Of a DNA stretch of 26,896 nt, positions 7,863 to 15,424 are shown one piece after another; the stretch's first letter is position 1, and each line of letters starts with the position of its first letter. A model generated the notes under the pieces. It saw nothing but the letters and a program-made list of their open reading frames with translations, had not been told where the DNA came from and searched no databases. The position numbers and the translations under genes were made by a program. Source of the DNA: DASRZM01 sp035686365 (GTDB lineage Bacteria > Pseudomonadota > Gammaproteobacteria > Xanthomonadales > Xanthomonadaceae); the NCBI GenBank assembly GCA_035686365.1, contig DASRZM010000111.1, positions 1 through 26,896 of the forward strand, given 5' to 3'.

Positions 7863-7918
7863 GGCGCGCGGCCGGCATGCGATGATGCACCGGCCCCGCC
7901 CGCGCTACCGGACGCGCC

Positions 7919-8560
7919 ATGAAGCCCACACCCGCCGTCACCCCGGCACGCAACGAATTGCTGTTCCTGCTCGCCGTGGTGGTCGCCACGCTGCTGTGGT
8001 CGGCGATCGCGCCCAACGACCGGCTGACCTGGTTCGTCGAGATCGTGTGGGTGCTGGCGGCCCTCCCGCTGCTGATCGCCACCCGCCGGCGCTTCCCGCT
8101 CACGCGCCTGCTGTACTGGCTGATCGCCTTCCACGCCGTGGTGCTGGTCTACGGCGGCAAGTACACCTACGCCGAAACCCCGGTGGGCGACTGGGTCCGG
8201 GAGCTGTTCGACCTGCAGCGCAACAACTACGACCGCTTCGGGCACCTGGTGCAGGGCTTCGTGCCGGCGATCCTGGCGCGCGAGCTGCTGCTGCGGCTCA
8301 CGCCGCTGCGCCGCGGCGGCTGGCTGTCGTACATCGTGGTCTCCGTGTGCCTGGCCTTCAGCGCCTTCTTCGAGATGATCGAATGGTGGGCGGCGCTGAT
8401 CATGGGCGGTGCCGCCGACGCCTACCTGGCGACCCAGGGCGATGTCTGGGATACCCAATGGGACATGTTCCTGGCCCTGTGCGGGGCGACGCTGGCGGTG
8501 CTGGCGCTGGCGCGCGTGCACGATGCTCAGCTCGGGCCGGCGCTGCTCGAATCCGACTGA
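7919..8560 (+). CDS. YjdF-like inner-membrane protein (DUF2238)
   Basis: The 213-residue protein has about five to six hydrophobic segments and the conserved polar motifs of the DUF2238/YjdF family: FHAVVLVYGGKYTYAETPVG (71-90), RNNYDRFGHLVQGF (101-114), FEMIEWW (151-157) and the late DTQWDM. These charged residues within membrane segments suggest a binding or catalytic pocket, but no reaction is known for the family. The last 34 bases overlap the 3' end of the convergent diguanylate cyclase gene. I saw no clear ribosome site before ATG 7919, but no better in-frame start upstream. Confidence 0.88.
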   Translation: MKPTPAVTPARNELLFLLAVVVATLLWSAIAPNDRLTWFVEIVWVLAALPLLIATRRRFPLTRLLYWLIAFHAVVLVYGGKYTYAETPVGDWVRELFDLQRNNYDRFGHLVQGFVPAILARELLLRLTPLRRGGWLSYIVVSVCLAFSAFFEMIEWWAALIMGGAADAYLATQGDVWDTQWDMFLALCGATLAVLALARVHDAQLGPALLESD

Positions 8561-9744
8561 GGAACCGCGCCGGAGGCCGGTCCGGCCGCGAGTTCCACGC
8601 GGTTGCGGCCGGCGTCCTTGGCCGCGTACAGCGCCCGGTCGGCGCGCCGCAGCACCGGATCGAAGTTGCTTTCGCCAGGCCGCAGCACCGCCACCCCGAT
8701 CGACACCGTGATCGGCCACTGTTGGCCGTCCAGATCCAGCGGCTGCTCCGCGATCGAGGTGCGCAGGCGCTCGGCGGCGATGCGCGCGGTCTCCTCGCCG
8801 CAGCGCGGCAGCACCATCACGAACTCCTCGCCGCCGACGCGGCCGACCTGGTCCTCGGCGCGCGCGGCTGCACGCAGCCGCTGGGCCAGCTGCACCAGCG
8901 CGCGGTCGCCGGCCGCGTGCCCGAGCTTGTCGTTGATGCGCTTGAAGTGGTCCACGTCGATGACCGCGATCGCCAGCGGCTGGCCGGTGCGCTGCGCGCC
9001 GGCGATGGCCGCGTTCGCGGCCTGGTAGATCGCGCGCCGGTTGCACAGCTCGGTCAGCGAATCGAAGCGCGCCAGTCGCTCCAGGGCGGCGCGCACACGG
9101 TCGGTGCACATCAGCAGCAAGCCGATCGTCCCCACCACCGGCAGGGCGGCGCCGACCACCAGTGCAGCCACCTGCAGCGCCGAGGGCGCGAACGGGTCCA
9201 GCGCCGGCGGCGAGGCCACGAGGTAGTACAGCGCGCGTACCAGCAGCAGCACCGCCGCCACAGCGAACACCGCCATGGTCGCGTACAGGGCCGGTCCGCG
9301 CGCCGCCTGCGGCGCGCGCAGCAGGGCCGGCACGCACAACCCGGTCAATACCGCGAAGGCAAACGAGGCCACGGCCACGCGCGGCGCCTGCAGTGCAGGT
9401 TCCATCCACCAGGCACTGGCCGCGAGCACCGCCAGGACCAGCGCCCAGACCAGGGGCCGGGACGGTTCGCGTCCGGCAAACCGCTGCAGCGCCATCAGGT
9501 ACTCGCCCCAGGCCAGCGCCAGCGCGGCGTTGGCCAGCACCACGGTGACCGCGTCGGGTGCCAGCCCGCGCAGCGCCAGCGCGATGAATCCGAAGGCCTG
9601 CAGCAAGGTGCCGCGGGTCCACCCGCGCAGCGGCTGGCGCAGCTGCACCGGAAAGGTGCTGCGCACGCTCGCGAGCACGGCGCTGATCATCAACGACAGC
9701 ACGGCGCCCAGAACCAGACCGGTGCGGATGTCGAACTCGATCAT
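8527..9744 (-). CDS. Membrane-anchored diguanylate cyclase (GGDEF)
   Basis: The 405-residue protein has an N-terminal block of about six membrane helices (roughly 5-215) followed by a GGDEF domain (about 225-385). The active-site motif is GGEEF at 304-308, the metal-binding D263 lies in VIDVDHFKRIND, and an intact inhibitory site RAED (295-298) lies five residues before GGEEF. It is therefore predicted to make c-di-GMP from GTP and to be product-inhibited. The N-terminal sensor is not a domain I can name. A run of nine G (plus strand C 9757-9765) lies 12 bases before the ATG. The 3' end overlaps the yjdF-like gene, and the rhomboid gene lies 93 bp upstream on the same strand. Confidence 0.95.
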   Translation of the reverse strand: MIEFDIRTGLVLGAVLSLMISAVLASVRSTFPVQLRQPLRGWTRGTLLQAFGFIALALRGLAPDAVTVVLANAALALAWGEYLMALQRFAGREPSRPLVWALVLAVLAASAWWMEPALQAPRVAVASFAFAVLTGLCVPALLRAPQAARGPALYATMAVFAVAAVLLLVRALYYLVASPPALDPFAPSALQVAALVVGAALPVVGTIGLLLMCTDRVRAALERLARFDSLTELCNRRAIYQAANAAIAGAQRTGQPLAIAVIDVDHFKRINDKLGHAAGDRALVQLAQRLRAAARAEDQVGRVGGEEFVMVLPRCGEETARIAAERLRTSIAEQPLDLDGQQWPITVSIGVAVLRPGESNFDPVLRRADRALYAAKDAGRNRVELAAGPASGAVPQSDSSSAGPS

Positions 9745-9756
9745 CGTCTGTGCCGG

Positions 9757-9765
9757 CCCCCCCCC
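9757..9765. repeat. Nine-base C/G homopolymer before the diguanylate cyclase start
   Basis: Nine consecutive C on the plus strand read as G9 on the coding strand, ending 12 bases before the ATG at 9744. It may act as part of the ribosome-binding region. An in-frame stop lies 12 codons upstream of the ATG, so a length change could not extend the protein, but it could change spacing or promoter strength. Confidence 0.7.
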
Positions 9766-9837
9766 GGCAGATCCGGATCACAGCGTCCCGCGCCGAGACT
9801 GGCACGCGCCACCAGCGGCCGCAACCGTCGCCGCAGC

Positions 9838-10635
9838 TCAGCTGCGGTCGGTTTCCCCGTGCCGGCGCGGCCGGAACGGCAGCACCTGTCCATGCTGAGG
9901 TTCCGGATCCGGGCGCTGCCACAGCACCGGCACGTCCTGCGGCGAGGGCGGCTCCAGAGCGTCGCGTTCACGCTGCGCCAGCGATTCGGCCTCGGCTTCC
10001 AGCTCCCAGCTGTAGCGCTTGCGTGGCGCGGCCGGATCCAGGCCACGCCACAACCCGGCCGCGAGCAGGCCCGACAGCGCCCCGCCCAGGTGTGCCTCCC
10101 AGGAAATGCCCGGCTCCTGGGGCAGCACGGTCAGCACCATGCCGCCATAGAGGAAGAAGGTAATCATGGCGCCGGCGATCGCGGCGCGGTCGCGCCGCAG
10201 CACGCCGGTCACGAAGACGAAGAACATCAGCCCATGGGCGAGGCCGCTGGCGCCCAGGTGAAAGGACGGGCGCCCGAACAGCCACACGAACAGGCCCGAT
10301 CCGATCCAGATCAGCGGCAGCGCGCGCCACATCGCCCGCGGATACAGCACCAGCCCGAGGGTGCCCAGCACCAGTAGCGGCAGCGTGTTGGCGATCAGGT
10401 GCGGGACCGAGCCATGCAGCAGCGGCGCGCTGAGCAGGCCGACCAGGCCGGCGGGCTCGCGCGGCGCGATCGCCCAGGGCGAGAACGAGAGCCCGGTGAC
10501 CAGTTCCACGGTCTTGATCGCCCATAGCAGCGCCACCACGCACAGCGTGGCCAGCAACGCGCCGCGGAAGCGTGCGGCGTCGTGCCGCGCCTGCGCCTGG
10601 GGGTCGTTCGGGGCTTCGTGCAGCGGCAGGTCCAT
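9838..10635 (-). CDS. Rhomboid family intramembrane serine protease
   Basis: Rhomboids cut membrane proteins within or next to their transmembrane helix. The 265-residue protein has six predicted membrane helices and the catalytic dyad S130 in GASGLAHG and H182 in WEAHLGGALSG, plus the oxyanion-side HGSVPHLIANTLPLL with N83. The hydrophilic tail (about 203-265) is basic and acidic, likely cytoplasmic, with no named domain. I chose ATG 10635 (MDLPLHE); the longer frame to 11070 runs through the divergent helicase gene and is not protein-like. No strong ribosome site is visible. Substrates are unknown; the neighbouring membrane-bound diguanylate cyclase may be in the same transcript. Confidence 0.93.
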   Translation of the reverse strand: MDLPLHEAPNDPQAQARHDAARFRGALLATLCVVALLWAIKTVELVTGLSFSPWAIAPREPAGLVGLLSAPLLHGSVPHLIANTLPLLVLGTLGLVLYPRAMWRALPLIWIGSGLFVWLFGRPSFHLGASGLAHGLMFFVFVTGVLRRDRAAIAGAMITFFLYGGMVLTVLPQEPGISWEAHLGGALSGLLAAGLWRGLDPAAPRKRYSWELEAEAESLAQRERDALEPPSPQDVPVLWQRPDPEPQHGQVLPFRPRRHGETDRS

Positions 10636-10768
10636 GGCAGCCAACGTGGGGGAACCCGGGCTCCGATGCAAGGGCGGGCCAGCGAAGCGCCGCGGGCCGC
10701 GGGCGATCTCACCGGCTGAGACGCGCGCCCGATATCCACGCACGGTCTCCGCCACCGGTCTTGCCCCG

Positions 10769-13180
10769 ATGTCCGCGCCCGCCGAAGTCGCCATTCCCGA
10801 TCGGGAACTCGCCCCGCCCCGACGCCGCGGCGACGCCGCCACGCTGGCCGCCCACGTGGCCACCCGGCATGCCGACCGCATCACCGGCATGCACACGCTG
10901 CCGGCGTGCCCGGGGCGGTACGCGCCGCTGCCGGAGGATCTGCCGCCGGCGCTGGCGGCCGCGCTGGGCGCGCGCGGCATCGAGCGGCTGTACTCGCACC
11001 AGGCCGAGGCCTGGCGCCAGGCCTCGGCCGGACGCGACCTGGTGGTGGCCACGCCCACCGCTTCGGGCAAGTCGCTGTGCTACACGCTGCCGGTGCTGGC
11101 CGCCGCCATGGCCGGCCGCGCCAAGGCGCTGTACCTGTTCCCGACCAAGGCGCTGGCGCAGGACCAGGTCGCCGAACTGCTCGAACTCAACCGCGCCGGC
11201 GCGCTGGGCGTGCGCGTGAACACCTTCGACGGCGACACCCCCGGCGACGCCCGCCAGGCGGTGCGCCTGCACGGCGACGTCGTGGTCAGCAACCCGGACA
11301 TGCTGCACCAGGGCATCCTGCCGCATCACACCAAGTGGGCGCAGTTCTTCGAGCAGCTGCGCTACGTGGTGATCGACGAGATCCACGGCTACCGCGGCGT
11401 GTTCGGATCGCACGTGGCCAACGTGCTGCGGCGTCTGGCGCGCATCGCCGCCTTCTACGGCGCCCGCCCGCAGTTCATCCTGTGCTCGGCCACCATCGGC
11501 AACGCGCGCGAGCATGCGCAGGCGCTGCTCGGGCGCGCGGTCCATCCGATCCTGGAATCGGGCGCGCCGGCCGGTGCGCGCACGCTGATGCTGTGGAATC
11601 CGCCGGTGGTCAATCCGGACTTGGGCCTGCGCGCCTCGGCGCGCTCGCAGTCGACCCGGCTGGCGCGGCTGGCGATCGGCGCCGGACTCAAGACCCTGGT
11701 GTTCGCCTCCACCCGGCTGATGGTCGAGGTCATCACCAAGTACCTGAAGGACGTGTTCGACCACGACCCGCGCAAGCACGCACGGATCCGCGCCTACCGC
11801 GGCGGCTACCTGCCCACCGAGCGACGCGACGCCGAGCGGGCGATGCGCGGAGGCCGCGTGGACGGCATCGTGAGCACCTCGGCGCTGGAGCTGGGCGTGG
11901 ACATCGGCGCGCTGGACGTGGTGGTGCTCAACGGCTACCCCGGTTCGATCGCCGCCAGTTGGCAGCGCTTCGGCCGCGCCGGGCGCAGGCAGCAGCCGTC
12001 GCTGGGCGTGCTGGTGGCCTCCAGCGCGCCGCTGGACCAGTACGTGGTCCGGCACCCGGAATTCTTCTTCGGCGCCTCGCCCGAGCACGCGCGCATCGCC
12101 CCGGACCAGCCGCTGATCCTGCTCGACCACATCCGCTGCGCCGCCTTCGAGCTGCCGTTCGGCCACGGCGACCGCTTCGGGCCCGTCGATGCCACCCCGT
12201 ACCTGCAGGTGCTGGCCGAGAGCGCCGTGGTCCACCGCGAGCAGAACCGCTTCGAATGGATCGCCGACAGCTACCCGGCCAACGCGGTGTCGCTGCGCTC
12301 GGTGGCCGACGGCAATTTCGTGGTCGTGGACCGCAGCGACGGCCGTCGCAACATCATCGCCGAGGTCGATTACTCCAGCGCCGCGCTGACGCTGTACGAG
12401 GGCGCGATCTACATGGTCCAGTCGCAGCCCTTCCAGGTCGAGACGCTGGACTGGACCGGGCGCAAGGCCTACGTCACGCGCACCCGCGTGGACTACTACA
12501 CCGACGCCATCGACTACACCAGGCTCAAGCCGCTGGCGCAGTTCGACGGCGCCGGCAGCGGACAGGGCACCGCGCACCACGGCGAGGTGCACGTGGTACG
12601 GCGCGTGGCCGGCTACAAGAAGATCCGCTACTACACCCACGAGAACATCGGCTACGGGCCGGTGACGCTGCCCGACCAGGAGCTGCACACCACCGCGGTG
12701 TGGTGGCAGTTGCCGCAGGCGGTGCTCGATGCGCACTTTGCCTCGCGCCAGGCGGCGCTGGACGGTTTCCTCGGCGCCGCCTGCGCGCTGCACATCGTGG
12801 CCACGGTGGCGGTGATGGCCGAGGCGCGCGACCTGTGCAAGGCGGTGGGCTCGGGCGACGGCGCCTGGTTCGCCGGCGCCGATGCGCACGGCCGCGGCCA
12901 GCTGCGGCGCGACGACGGCAATCCCGGCGCTGCCGGCGCCGGTGAGGTGTTCACGCCGACCGTGTACCTGTACGACAACTTTCCCGGCGGCGTGGGCCTG
13001 TCCGAACCGCTGTACGCGCGCCGCGCCGAGCTGCTCGCGCGCGCGCTGGAACTGGTCGAGCGCTGCGACTGCAGCGCCGGCTGCCCGGGCTGCGTCGGGC
13101 CGGTGCTGGCGCTGCACGAGAGCGCCGAGGATCCGACCCCCAAGGCCCTGGCGCGCCAGGTGCTGGCATGCCTGTCGTGA
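10769..13180 (+). CDS. mrfA: DEAD/DEAH-box DNA helicase with DUF1998, MrfA (YprA)-like
   Basis: The 803-residue protein has two RecA-like helicase domains: the Q-motif-like LYSHQAEAW (74-82), Walker A ATPTASGKS (94-102), Walker B VIDEIH with DEIH at 203-206, SAT at 240-242, and motif VI QRFGRAGR (399-406). The C-terminal part matches DUF1998, ending in a four-cysteine cluster C766, C768, C772, C775 (CDCSAGCPGC). That layout is typical of Bacillus MrfA/YprA, a 3'-5' helicase in mitomycin C lesion repair, and related to Hrq1. A MrfB-like exonuclease gene follows 49 bp downstream, which strengthens the assignment. The symbol is by homology only. The start at 10769 (MSAPAEV) lacks a clear ribosome site; ATG 10889 is a less likely alternative. 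Confidence 0.9.
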   Translation: MSAPAEVAIPDRELAPPRRRGDAATLAAHVATRHADRITGMHTLPACPGRYAPLPEDLPPALAAALGARGIERLYSHQAEAWRQASAGRDLVVATPTASGKSLCYTLPVLAAAMAGRAKALYLFPTKALAQDQVAELLELNRAGALGVRVNTFDGDTPGDARQAVRLHGDVVVSNPDMLHQGILPHHTKWAQFFEQLRYVVIDEIHGYRGVFGSHVANVLRRLARIAAFYGARPQFILCSATIGNAREHAQALLGRAVHPILESGAPAGARTLMLWNPPVVNPDLGLRASARSQSTRLARLAIGAGLKTLVFASTRLMVEVITKYLKDVFDHDPRKHARIRAYRGGYLPTERRDAERAMRGGRVDGIVSTSALELGVDIGALDVVVLNGYPGSIAASWQRFGRAGRRQQPSLGVLVASSAPLDQYVVRHPEFFFGASPEHARIAPDQPLILLDHIRCAAFELPFGHGDRFGPVDATPYLQVLAESAVVHREQNRFEWIADSYPANAVSLRSVADGNFVVVDRSDGRRNIIAEVDYSSAALTLYEGAIYMVQSQPFQVETLDWTGRKAYVTRTRVDYYTDAIDYTRLKPLAQFDGAGSGQGTAHHGEVHVVRRVAGYKKIRYYTHENIGYGPVTLPDQELHTTAVWWQLPQAVLDAHFASRQAALDGFLGAACALHIVATVAVMAEARDLCKAVGSGDGAWFAGADAHGRGQLRRDDGNPGAAGAGEVFTPTVYLYDNFPGGVGLSEPLYARRAELLARALELVERCDCSAGCPGCVGPVLALHESAEDPTPKALARQVLACLS

Positions 13181-13229
13181 CCCGTGTGGGCGACCGACCC
13201 ACCCGGCAGCCAGCACCCACGCGACACCG

Positions 13230-14063
13230 ATGAGCACACTGGCCGACTCGCTGGCGCGCTTGCGACGACAGGCCGGCGCGACAGGGTCCGTGCCGGGCGC
13301 GCCGGTGATTCCGCCGGTGGCCGACCCGGCGCTGCGCGCACTGCTGCAGCGGCGCCTGCGGCCGGTCGTGCGCAGCCGCGACCGCGCCCTGCCAGGCACC
13401 GAGATCGCCCCCGGCCTGCAGTACTGCGAATCGCGCTGCCAGCTGCCGCACGACCCGGTCGAGTCGCTCGACCTGGCCCCGGCCCTGCGTGCCGGCGAGG
13501 GCTTCGCGGTGGTGCCGCGACAGCTGCTGTGCTTCGACACCGAGACCACCGGGCTGGCCGGCGGGACCGGTACCCGCGCCTTCATGATCGGCGTCGCGGA
13601 CTTCGACGGCGAGGCGCTGCGCGTGCGGCAGCTGACGCTGGCCGCATTGTCGGCCGAGTCCGCGATGCTCGAGGTCTTCGCCGGCTGGCTGGCGCCGGAC
13701 ACGGTGCTGCTCAGCTACAACGGCAAATGCTTCGACGCACCGCTGCTGGCCACGCGCTACCGCCTGGCGCGCCGCCGCAACCCGCTGGCAGGGCTTGCTC
13801 ACGTGGACCTGCTGCACGCGGTACGGCGACGCTGGCGCGGTGTGTGGCCGGACTGTCGGCTGGCCACGGTCGAACGCGAACTGCTGCGCATCGTGCGCGA
13901 GGACGACCTGCCCGGCAGCCAGGCGCCGCAGGCATTTCTGACCTACCTGCGCGGCGGCGCCGCCGCCGACCTGCGGCGCGTGCACGCGCACAACCGCCAG
14001 GATGTGGTGACGCTGGCGGCCTTGCTGGAGCGGCTGGTGCTGCCGGGTGGCGGGGAGAGGTGA
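13230..14063 (+). CDS. mrfB: DEDD-type 3'-5' exonuclease, MrfB (YprB)-like
   Basis: The 277-residue protein has an RNase H-like (RNase_H_2) exonuclease domain from about residue 98. The metal-binding acids are visible: D103 and E105 in CFDTETTGL, D169 in SYNGKCFDAPLL, and D258 with H254 in HAHNRQDVVTLAALL. In Bacillus, MrfB is a nuclease that works with the helicase MrfA to excise mitomycin-induced lesions independently of UvrABC. The gene order here (helicase, then nuclease, 49 bp apart) is the same. The C-terminal TPR-like region of the Bacillus protein is absent or very short here, so partner contacts may differ. The ATG follows a weak purine stretch. A tandem heptamer repeat begins 13 bases after its stop. 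Confidence 0.88.
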   Translation: MSTLADSLARLRRQAGATGSVPGAPVIPPVADPALRALLQRRLRPVVRSRDRALPGTEIAPGLQYCESRCQLPHDPVESLDLAPALRAGEGFAVVPRQLLCFDTETTGLAGGTGTRAFMIGVADFDGEALRVRQLTLAALSAESAMLEVFAGWLAPDTVLLSYNGKCFDAPLLATRYRLARRRNPLAGLAHVDLLHAVRRRWRGVWPDCRLATVERELLRIVREDDLPGSQAPQAFLTYLRGGAAADLRRVHAHNRQDVVTLAALLERLVLPGGGER

Positions 14064-14075
14064 AGGGGGGGCTCC

Positions 14076-14106
14076 GGGACTCGGGACTCGGGACTCGGGA
14101 CTCGGG
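14076..14106 (+). repeat. Heptamer tandem repeat, left copy
   Basis: GGGACTC occurs four times in a row (14076-14103) plus GGG. It is followed by AAAGGCTCGCACGT. The same heptamer and the same following sequence occur on the opposite strand at 15345-15424, so the two copies are inverted with respect to each other. Confidence 0.9.
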
Positions 14107-14107
14107 A

Positions 14108-14144
14108 AAGGCTCGCACGTCGGGGTGCACGGGTCCCGAGCCTT
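14108..14144 (-). terminator. Hairpin at the end of the methyltransferase gene
   Basis: AAGGCTCG (14108-14115) pairs with CGAGCCTT (14137-14144), an 8-bp stem with a 21-base loop that touches the methyltransferase stop codon. There is no T-tract, so terminator function is a guess from position. Confidence 0.35.
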
Positions 14145-14887
14145 CACGGCCGCCCGGCCCGGATCGTCAGCGGCCAGCGCACGATCCGCCGCGTGTCCGG
14201 GTCGCCCCAGGCCGCGCCCATGGCGTCGGCGATCTGCGCCACCGGATCCTCGCCGCAGGCGTCACGGTAGCGCTGCGTCGCCGACCAGCTGCGCAGGTAG
14301 TCCAGGTAGTGCGGCAGCGTCCAGTGCGCTTCGATCGCCAGTTCCGGCACAACGACTGCAGCGAACGGGAACGCCAGCTCGCGGTAGCCGCTCTCGATGT
14401 GCCGGCGTTCGGGCGGCCAGTACGGGGCCAGCAGATCCTCGTACAGGCGCATGAACACCGCATCGATCGCCGGGGCGACCCTGGACAGGCCGTAACACCA
14501 CTGCGCGATCGCGCCGTCGGGCCGCAGCACGCGGCGCGCCTGCTCGTGGAAACGCCCGATCTCGAACCAGTGCAGGGCCTGCGCCACCGTCACCAGGTCG
14601 ACGCTCGCATCGGCGAGCGTGGGCGACTCGGCCGGTTCCACCCGGTACTCGACACGCCCATTGCGCTCGGCGTGGGCGATCTGCCCGACGCTGGGGTCGG
14701 TGGCCACCACGCGCCGGAAATGCGCCGCCAGCGCCACGGCCGCCTGGCCGCTGCCGCAGCCGGCGTCCCAGGCGCACTCGCGCTGTGCCGGCAACCCCGC
14801 CAGCCACGCGAACAGCGCATCGGGATAGTGCGGACGCGCCGCCGCGTAGGTGGCCGACTGGGTGGAGAAGTGGTCTTTGAAGGTCAT
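14144..14887 (-). CDS. Class I SAM-dependent methyltransferase
   Basis: The 247-residue protein begins with MTFKDHFSTQSATYAAARPH, the usual opening of small methyltransferases related to trans-aconitate/Crg1-type enzymes. The SAM-binding motif I is WDAGCGSGQAA (40-50), the acidic residue after beta-2 is D64, and the post-motif ALHWF (about 109-113) is also family-typical. The substrate cannot be read from sequence. It stands alone on the minus strand between repeat blocks: a heptamer repeat follows its stop and a 0.5 kb repeat region precedes its start. The ATG at 14887 has no clear ribosome site. Codon use looks like its neighbours, so recent transfer is not evident. Confidence 0.9.
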   Translation of the reverse strand: MTFKDHFSTQSATYAAARPHYPDALFAWLAGLPAQRECAWDAGCGSGQAAVALAAHFRRVVATDPSVGQIAHAERNGRVEYRVEPAESPTLADASVDLVTVAQALHWFEIGRFHEQARRVLRPDGAIAQWCYGLSRVAPAIDAVFMRLYEDLLAPYWPPERRHIESGYRELAFPFAAVVVPELAIEAHWTLPHYLDYLRSWSATQRYRDACGEDPVAQIADAMGAAWGDPDTRRIVRWPLTIRAGRP

Positions 14888-14955
14888 GCAGGGGCGGGGG
14901 TCGGAGGTCGAGGCTCAGGGCTCAGGAAGAGCCTGCACGGTCGGAGCGTTGCGCT

Positions 14956-14983
14956 GTTCGTGCTTCGATACCTCAGCACGAAC
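14956..14983 (+). repeat. 28-bp inverted repeat, left copy
   Basis: This sequence is the exact reverse complement of 15310-15337. Each copy is itself partly palindromic, with GTTCGTGCT and AGCACGAAC at its ends around TCGATACCTC. The two copies enclose the 29-bp and 40-bp tandem arrays. Confidence 0.92.
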
Positions 14984-15060
14984 GGGACGCTCGAGGACGC
15001 AGCGGCACGAACGGGACGCTCGAGGACGCAGCGGCACGAACGGGACGGTCCAGAAGGCTC
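14984..15060 (+). repeat. 29-bp tandem repeat
   Basis: Two identical 29-base units (14984-15012 and 15013-15041) start with GGGACGCTCGAGGACGCAGC and end with CACGAAC; a third unit starting at 15042 (GGGACGGTCC) is degenerate. The CACGAAC ends are shared with the adjacent 28-bp inverted repeat, so the array probably grew from it. Confidence 0.9.
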
Positions 15061-15080
15061 GAGCCCCGGCGGGATCCCAA

Positions 15081-15319
15081 TCGAGATTCCGGATCGCCGC
15101 ATCCTCCCACGTTCGTGCAATCGAGCGCCCGAACCGCCGCATCCTCCCGCGTTCGTGCAATCGAGCGCCCGAACCGCCGCATCCTCCCCCCTTCGCGCAA
15201 TCGAGCGCCCGAACCGCCGCATCCTCCCCCATTCGCGCAATCGAGCGCCCGAACCGCCGCATCCTCCCCCATTCGCGCAATCGAATGCCCGGATGGCCGC
15301 ATCCTCCCCGTTCGTGCTG
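15081..15319 (+). repeat. 40-bp tandem repeat array, six units
   Basis: Units start at 15081, 15121, 15161, 15201, 15241 and 15281. The core CCGCATCCTCCC is invariant; the units at 15201 and 15241 are identical, and the outer units diverge most. The variable part sits at the 3' end of each unit (CACGTTCGTGC, CGCGTTCGTGC, CCCTTCGCGC, CCATTCGCGC). The period of 40 is not a multiple of three, and there are no spacers, so this is neither a protein repeat nor a CRISPR. Confidence 0.95.
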
Positions 15320-15337
15320 AGGTATCGAAGCACGAAC
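15310..15337 (-). repeat. 28-bp inverted repeat, right copy
   Basis: Exact reverse complement of 14956-14983. It overlaps the last 40-bp unit, whose GTTCGTGCT end forms its beginning. Confidence 0.92.
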
Positions 15338-15368
15338 CACCGGGCACTCCAACGTGCGAGCCTTTCTC

Positions 15369-15424
15369 GAGTCCCGAGTCCCGAGTCCCGAGTCCCGAGT
15401 CCCGAGTCCCGAGTCCCGAGTCCT
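15369..15424 (-). repeat. Heptamer tandem repeat, right copy
   Basis: GAGTCCC, the complement of the left heptamer, occurs seven times in perfect tandem (15369-15417) and once more as GAGTCCT. The last unit runs into the stop codon (15423-15425) of the pseudouridine synthase gene. The sequence just inside it (ACGTGCGAGCCTTTCTC, about 15352-15368) mirrors that next to the left copy. Confidence 0.93.

Larger units (their letters stand above)
14888..15368. other. Repeat-rich, gene-free region upstream of the methyltransferase
   Basis: No credible gene lies here. In order it holds a degenerate copy of the flanking repeat (about 14911-14955, with GGCTCAGGGCTCAGG then GAGCCTGCACGGTCGGAG), the left 28-bp inverted repeat (14956-14983), two to three 29-bp tandem units (14984-15060), six 40-bp tandem units (15081-15319), the right 28-bp inverted repeat (15310-15337), and the start of the right heptamer block. 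Reading frames across it only translate the repeats. Confidence 0.85.

Noticed and set aside
7763..7918. CydX-like small subunit gene after cydB
   Set aside because: The stretch holds an inverted pair of REP repeats and no short hydrophobic ORF with a ribosome site.
7240..10377. A 1045-codon plus-strand open frame
   Set aside because: It overlaps cydB, the YjdF-like gene, the diguanylate cyclase and the rhomboid gene, all with convincing motifs in other frames.
10709..13702. A 997-codon minus-strand open frame opposite the helicase
   Set aside because: The plus strand carries all helicase motifs; the minus translation is His/Arg/Gln-rich and without domain similarity.
15081..15319. CRISPR array
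   Set aside because: The 40-bp units follow each other directly with no unique spacers, and there are no cas genes in the window.
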